DNA from: Cloeon dipterum
Lineage: Eukaryota; Arthropoda; Insecta; Ephemeroptera; Baetidae
Reading direction: 5' to 3'
Length of the DNA: 64,000 nt
NCBI RefSeq assembly: GCF_949628265.1
Contig: NC_088788.1
Coordinates: 10,540,001-10,604,000, forward strand
The notes beneath the pieces were generated by a model. It did no database searches, was not told where the DNA came from, and saw only the letters and a program-made list of their open reading frames with translations. The position numbers were made by a program, and so were the translations under genes. Positions 61,696 through 64,000 of this stretch are shown here, in pieces. Every line of letters begins with the position of its first letter. Within the stretch, counting starts at the first letter, position 1.

Positions 61696-63901
61696 TTAGT
61701 TATCTTTCTTCATTCTTGTGCTGGTCATCCTGTAGATGATGGAATCCCTTCCTGGGTCCATGGTTCCAATTGCAACTAAAACGTTCAAACATTAAAATTC
61801 AATAGAACAAAGGATTCAATCGAGACTCACTGGAAATGGCGATCAAAGACATGAAGAATCCAATTCCGAAAAAGAGGAAAATTGTGAACATGACGGGATA
61901 GTACTTGTCATAGTCCTTAGAAAGATTGTAGTCGTTCTGAAAACCAGAAAACAGTAAATAATCCCCCTCCGATAAAAATGGATAATCTCACATCTTCTTC
62001 AGCCTTCACAGATCCAGTTTCAGCAAGAAGAGATCTGGTCCTGCGAGTGTGGCTGGAGTCCGTGGTGATGGTGGCAATGAAAACCTTGCCATCGCAGTTC
62101 TTCTCAAAAACTTCGTTCAGTCCAGCCAGGGCGGAGCTCAGGATTTTCGTTGCTGAAAGAACAGGGGATGATCCGTCTCCGTGGAGATCGGCCAAGGCAT
62201 GGAGGGCGGTCGAGTCGAGCCAAAGGATTCCCGGACCATTGGACGCATCGCAGAACTGGCTAGCCTGAAATGGAAATTTTACTATCAAATCTGATAGCTT
62301 GGTTTGGGATTTTTAGATAGGAGTTTGAACAAAAGAGACAACTGTTTTGGAGTTTTTTTAGTTGGTTAAGTGGAGCGTATATTTAGACAGTTGTTTGTAG
62401 TATTCTTAAATGGGAGATACATGGCCAGGCAGTAGTAGTTGTTGTCATACTCAATCTTCGTTCAGTATTTAAGTAAATAATGTAAAGGAGCCAAAAAGTG
62501 ACAAAAACCATTAGAAAAATTGTTTTTTTGGTAGAAAAAAAATATCGCAGATTCCAGTGAATAAATTTTAGCAAATGTTAGGTTTGATGTGAGATTAAGG
62601 GCGATTTAAGACGGTTTTGAGTCCTAAACCTTGTTTAAGACAGTGTTGCATTATTCATCAAGGTTCTCAATAACCCGCATTTTTCATGAAAACATTTTTA
62701 TTGCGGGGTTTTCTACAATTTTGCGCCTTTTTCCGAAACACATGAATTAAATTGATGATCAGAAATTCTCATGTTGGATGCCCAAAATCCCTATATCACG
62801 TGTTAAAAACCGGTAACGGATTTTCAAACACATTTTTTCACTTTTTGATTTTTACAAAAGCCGTGGGTTATCCAAAAGACTGAAAATATTATTAGTCAAC
62901 GTAATTTTCTTTGTTTGGCGCACAATGTCACCTTTTTGGGGGTTAAATTCGGAAAAATGTGGAAAACCCCCAAACAGGTGTTTTTTCCAGCTGGTTATTT
63001 TGCGCAAAAAACCATTGGTTCATTTTTGCACATTGCAAAATTGGCCAACCCTGTAATCTGTAATTCATGCTCATGTGGTGTCTAAAAGTACACGCTCAGA
63101 AAAAAACAACTGTCTTAAAATTCTAACTCAAAGGATAACATGTTGTGTCCAGAATTCAAAATTTAAACTCTTAAAAATATTTTTCTCCCAGATTCAATAA
63201 TATTTAAAGTACTTCTTACATTCCTCATGACGCTCTTCAAAGCCTGCATCTCAGTGAGCCAAGCCTTGTCCTCGTCGATTTTCTGACTCAGAGCTCCAAC
63301 ATCAATGCCATCAGCAACATCATTGGTCTTGAAATAAATTTGCAACAATTTTTTTTTATCAAAACGCATTCAAATGAGCTTACCGGCTCTTCGCTGAGCG
63401 CGACTTGCTTAGAGTACGCCTTGATCATCATCCGCTGGGCAGCAATGTGCTGCAGCTGCATCCACCAGGCCGAAGGACCCTCGCCAGCGACTGGGGACAG
63501 CTGGTACCGATGTTTGGACACAGCATTCTTGTACACCTCTCCTGGAAGGCGAGCCCAGGGTCCATCAAGGGCAAAGATGACAGCTACCCTTGCAGAGTTA
63601 AATGGCGAAACTCTAACGATTCCAGGCCAAGAAGAATCCTGAGAGATATTGGAATATTTATTAAAATAATGTAAGATTAGATGGTTTTATTGTTAATATA
63701 CCGCATTGGTTGAAAAGCCGAGATTCGCTGCAATAACATCGGGAACTAGATCAGCAGGAAGGGGTTTGTTGGTGTCAACGAATTTCACCGATTCTGGTGA
63801 GCTGAAGACGATGAACTCTCCATTTCCAAGAGCTGTAAGGATAGAAAATAATTGTAAAAAGAAATGTTTTCCATACCATCTGTTATGGAAATGTCAGTAA
63901 T
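61696..63901 (-). CDS. ATP6AP2: ATP6AP2 (renin receptor, V-ATPase accessory protein), 5' end missing
   Basis: Exons on the minus strand: 63832-63702, 63638-63384, 63327-63220, 62264-61992, 61936-61831, 61775-61696, and perhaps a 25-base exon 63901-63877. The signal peptide exon lies wholly or partly beyond the window. The last block, [20 protein letters not shown], is almost identical to human ATP6AP2 ([20 protein letters not shown]) and follows a single membrane span (FTIFLFFGIGFFMSLIAIS). The luminal part matches too (SSPESVKF, PLPADLVPDV, SSWPGI). A furin-type site, RRTRS, sits before the juxtamembrane region, like the human RKTR site. The protein assists V-ATPase assembly and works in Wnt, planar polarity and lysosomal acidification; fly work supports this role. 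Confidence 0.93.
62265..63219 (-). other. ATP6AP2 intron with element insertion
   Basis: A 955-base intron, of which about 395 bases are the repeat element at 62659-63053. The remainder is AT-rich without other structure. Confidence 0.75.
62659..63053. repeat. Longer copy of the terminal-repeat element family
   Basis: About 395 bases. The left end CAAGGTTCTCAATAACCCGC and the right end AATTGGCCAACCCTG are diverged inverted ends of the same type as CAGGGTTCGC. Internal blocks (CCCGCATTTTTC, TTGCGCAAAAAACCATTGG, CATTTTTGCACATTG) match the 124-base copy at 57656, which looks like an internally shortened relative. It is non-coding. Confidence 0.55.
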
Positions 63902-64000
63902 CTATGAAGAGACGAAAAATCTATCTTTAAGCGTTAAGTGGGAAACTTTGAAGACGCTTAATGGCAAAAAATATTGAGAGGAATGTCAATATTCCATGGA

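Overview
The window is nuclear DNA from an animal, almost certainly an insect. It is AT-rich between genes. Its genes are split by GT-AG introns ranging from about 55 bases to about 9 kb. The proteins are typical animal families: a Rho1 GTPase nearly identical to the fly protein, and a Cys-loop chloride channel of the insect-specific pHCl-2/hodor-like type. I cannot name the species. Gene models below were built by hand by joining exons whose splice phases agree. They are predictions without transcript support.

Layout, left to right. 1-1020: no secure gene; one possible small exon and the 3' UTR of the next gene. 1021-5801 (-): GNL1-type circularly permuted GTPase, 11 exons. 7054-9016 (+): a WD40-repeat protein, 5 exons. 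10247-33831 (+): a large atypical SLC6-family transporter, 16 coding exons, a roughly 200-residue N-terminal tail and two introns of 8-9 kb. 34183-36557 (-): mitochondrial malonyl-CoA:ACP transacylase. 36783-37545 (+): TMEM208, head to head with the transacylase. 39573-40151 (-): Rho1 in a single coding exon. 40900-42112 (+): SLC66A3 (PQ-loop protein). 43757-54763 (+): Cys-loop channel whose first 17 coding bases lie 7.9 kb upstream of the rest. 55539-55913 (-): a possible small secreted peptide gene. 56532-58646 (+): DRAM-like membrane protein. 59263-60565 (+): chymotrypsin-fold serine protease homolog with two of three catalytic residues replaced. 61696 to beyond the right edge (-): ATP6AP2 (renin receptor, V-ATPase accessory protein).

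Most genes are unrelated housekeeping functions. Several products of the right half (the hodor-like channel, DRAM, ATP6AP2, perhaps SLC66A3) belong to families tied to lysosomes or V-ATPase; I treat this as an observation and not as proof of a functional cluster. I found no convincing new molecular system. The most notable points are the divergent substrate and ion site of the SLC6 protein, the dead protease, the possible hidden peptide gene, and a family of short terminal-inverted-repeat elements. No retrovirus-like or capsid-bearing element was recognised.
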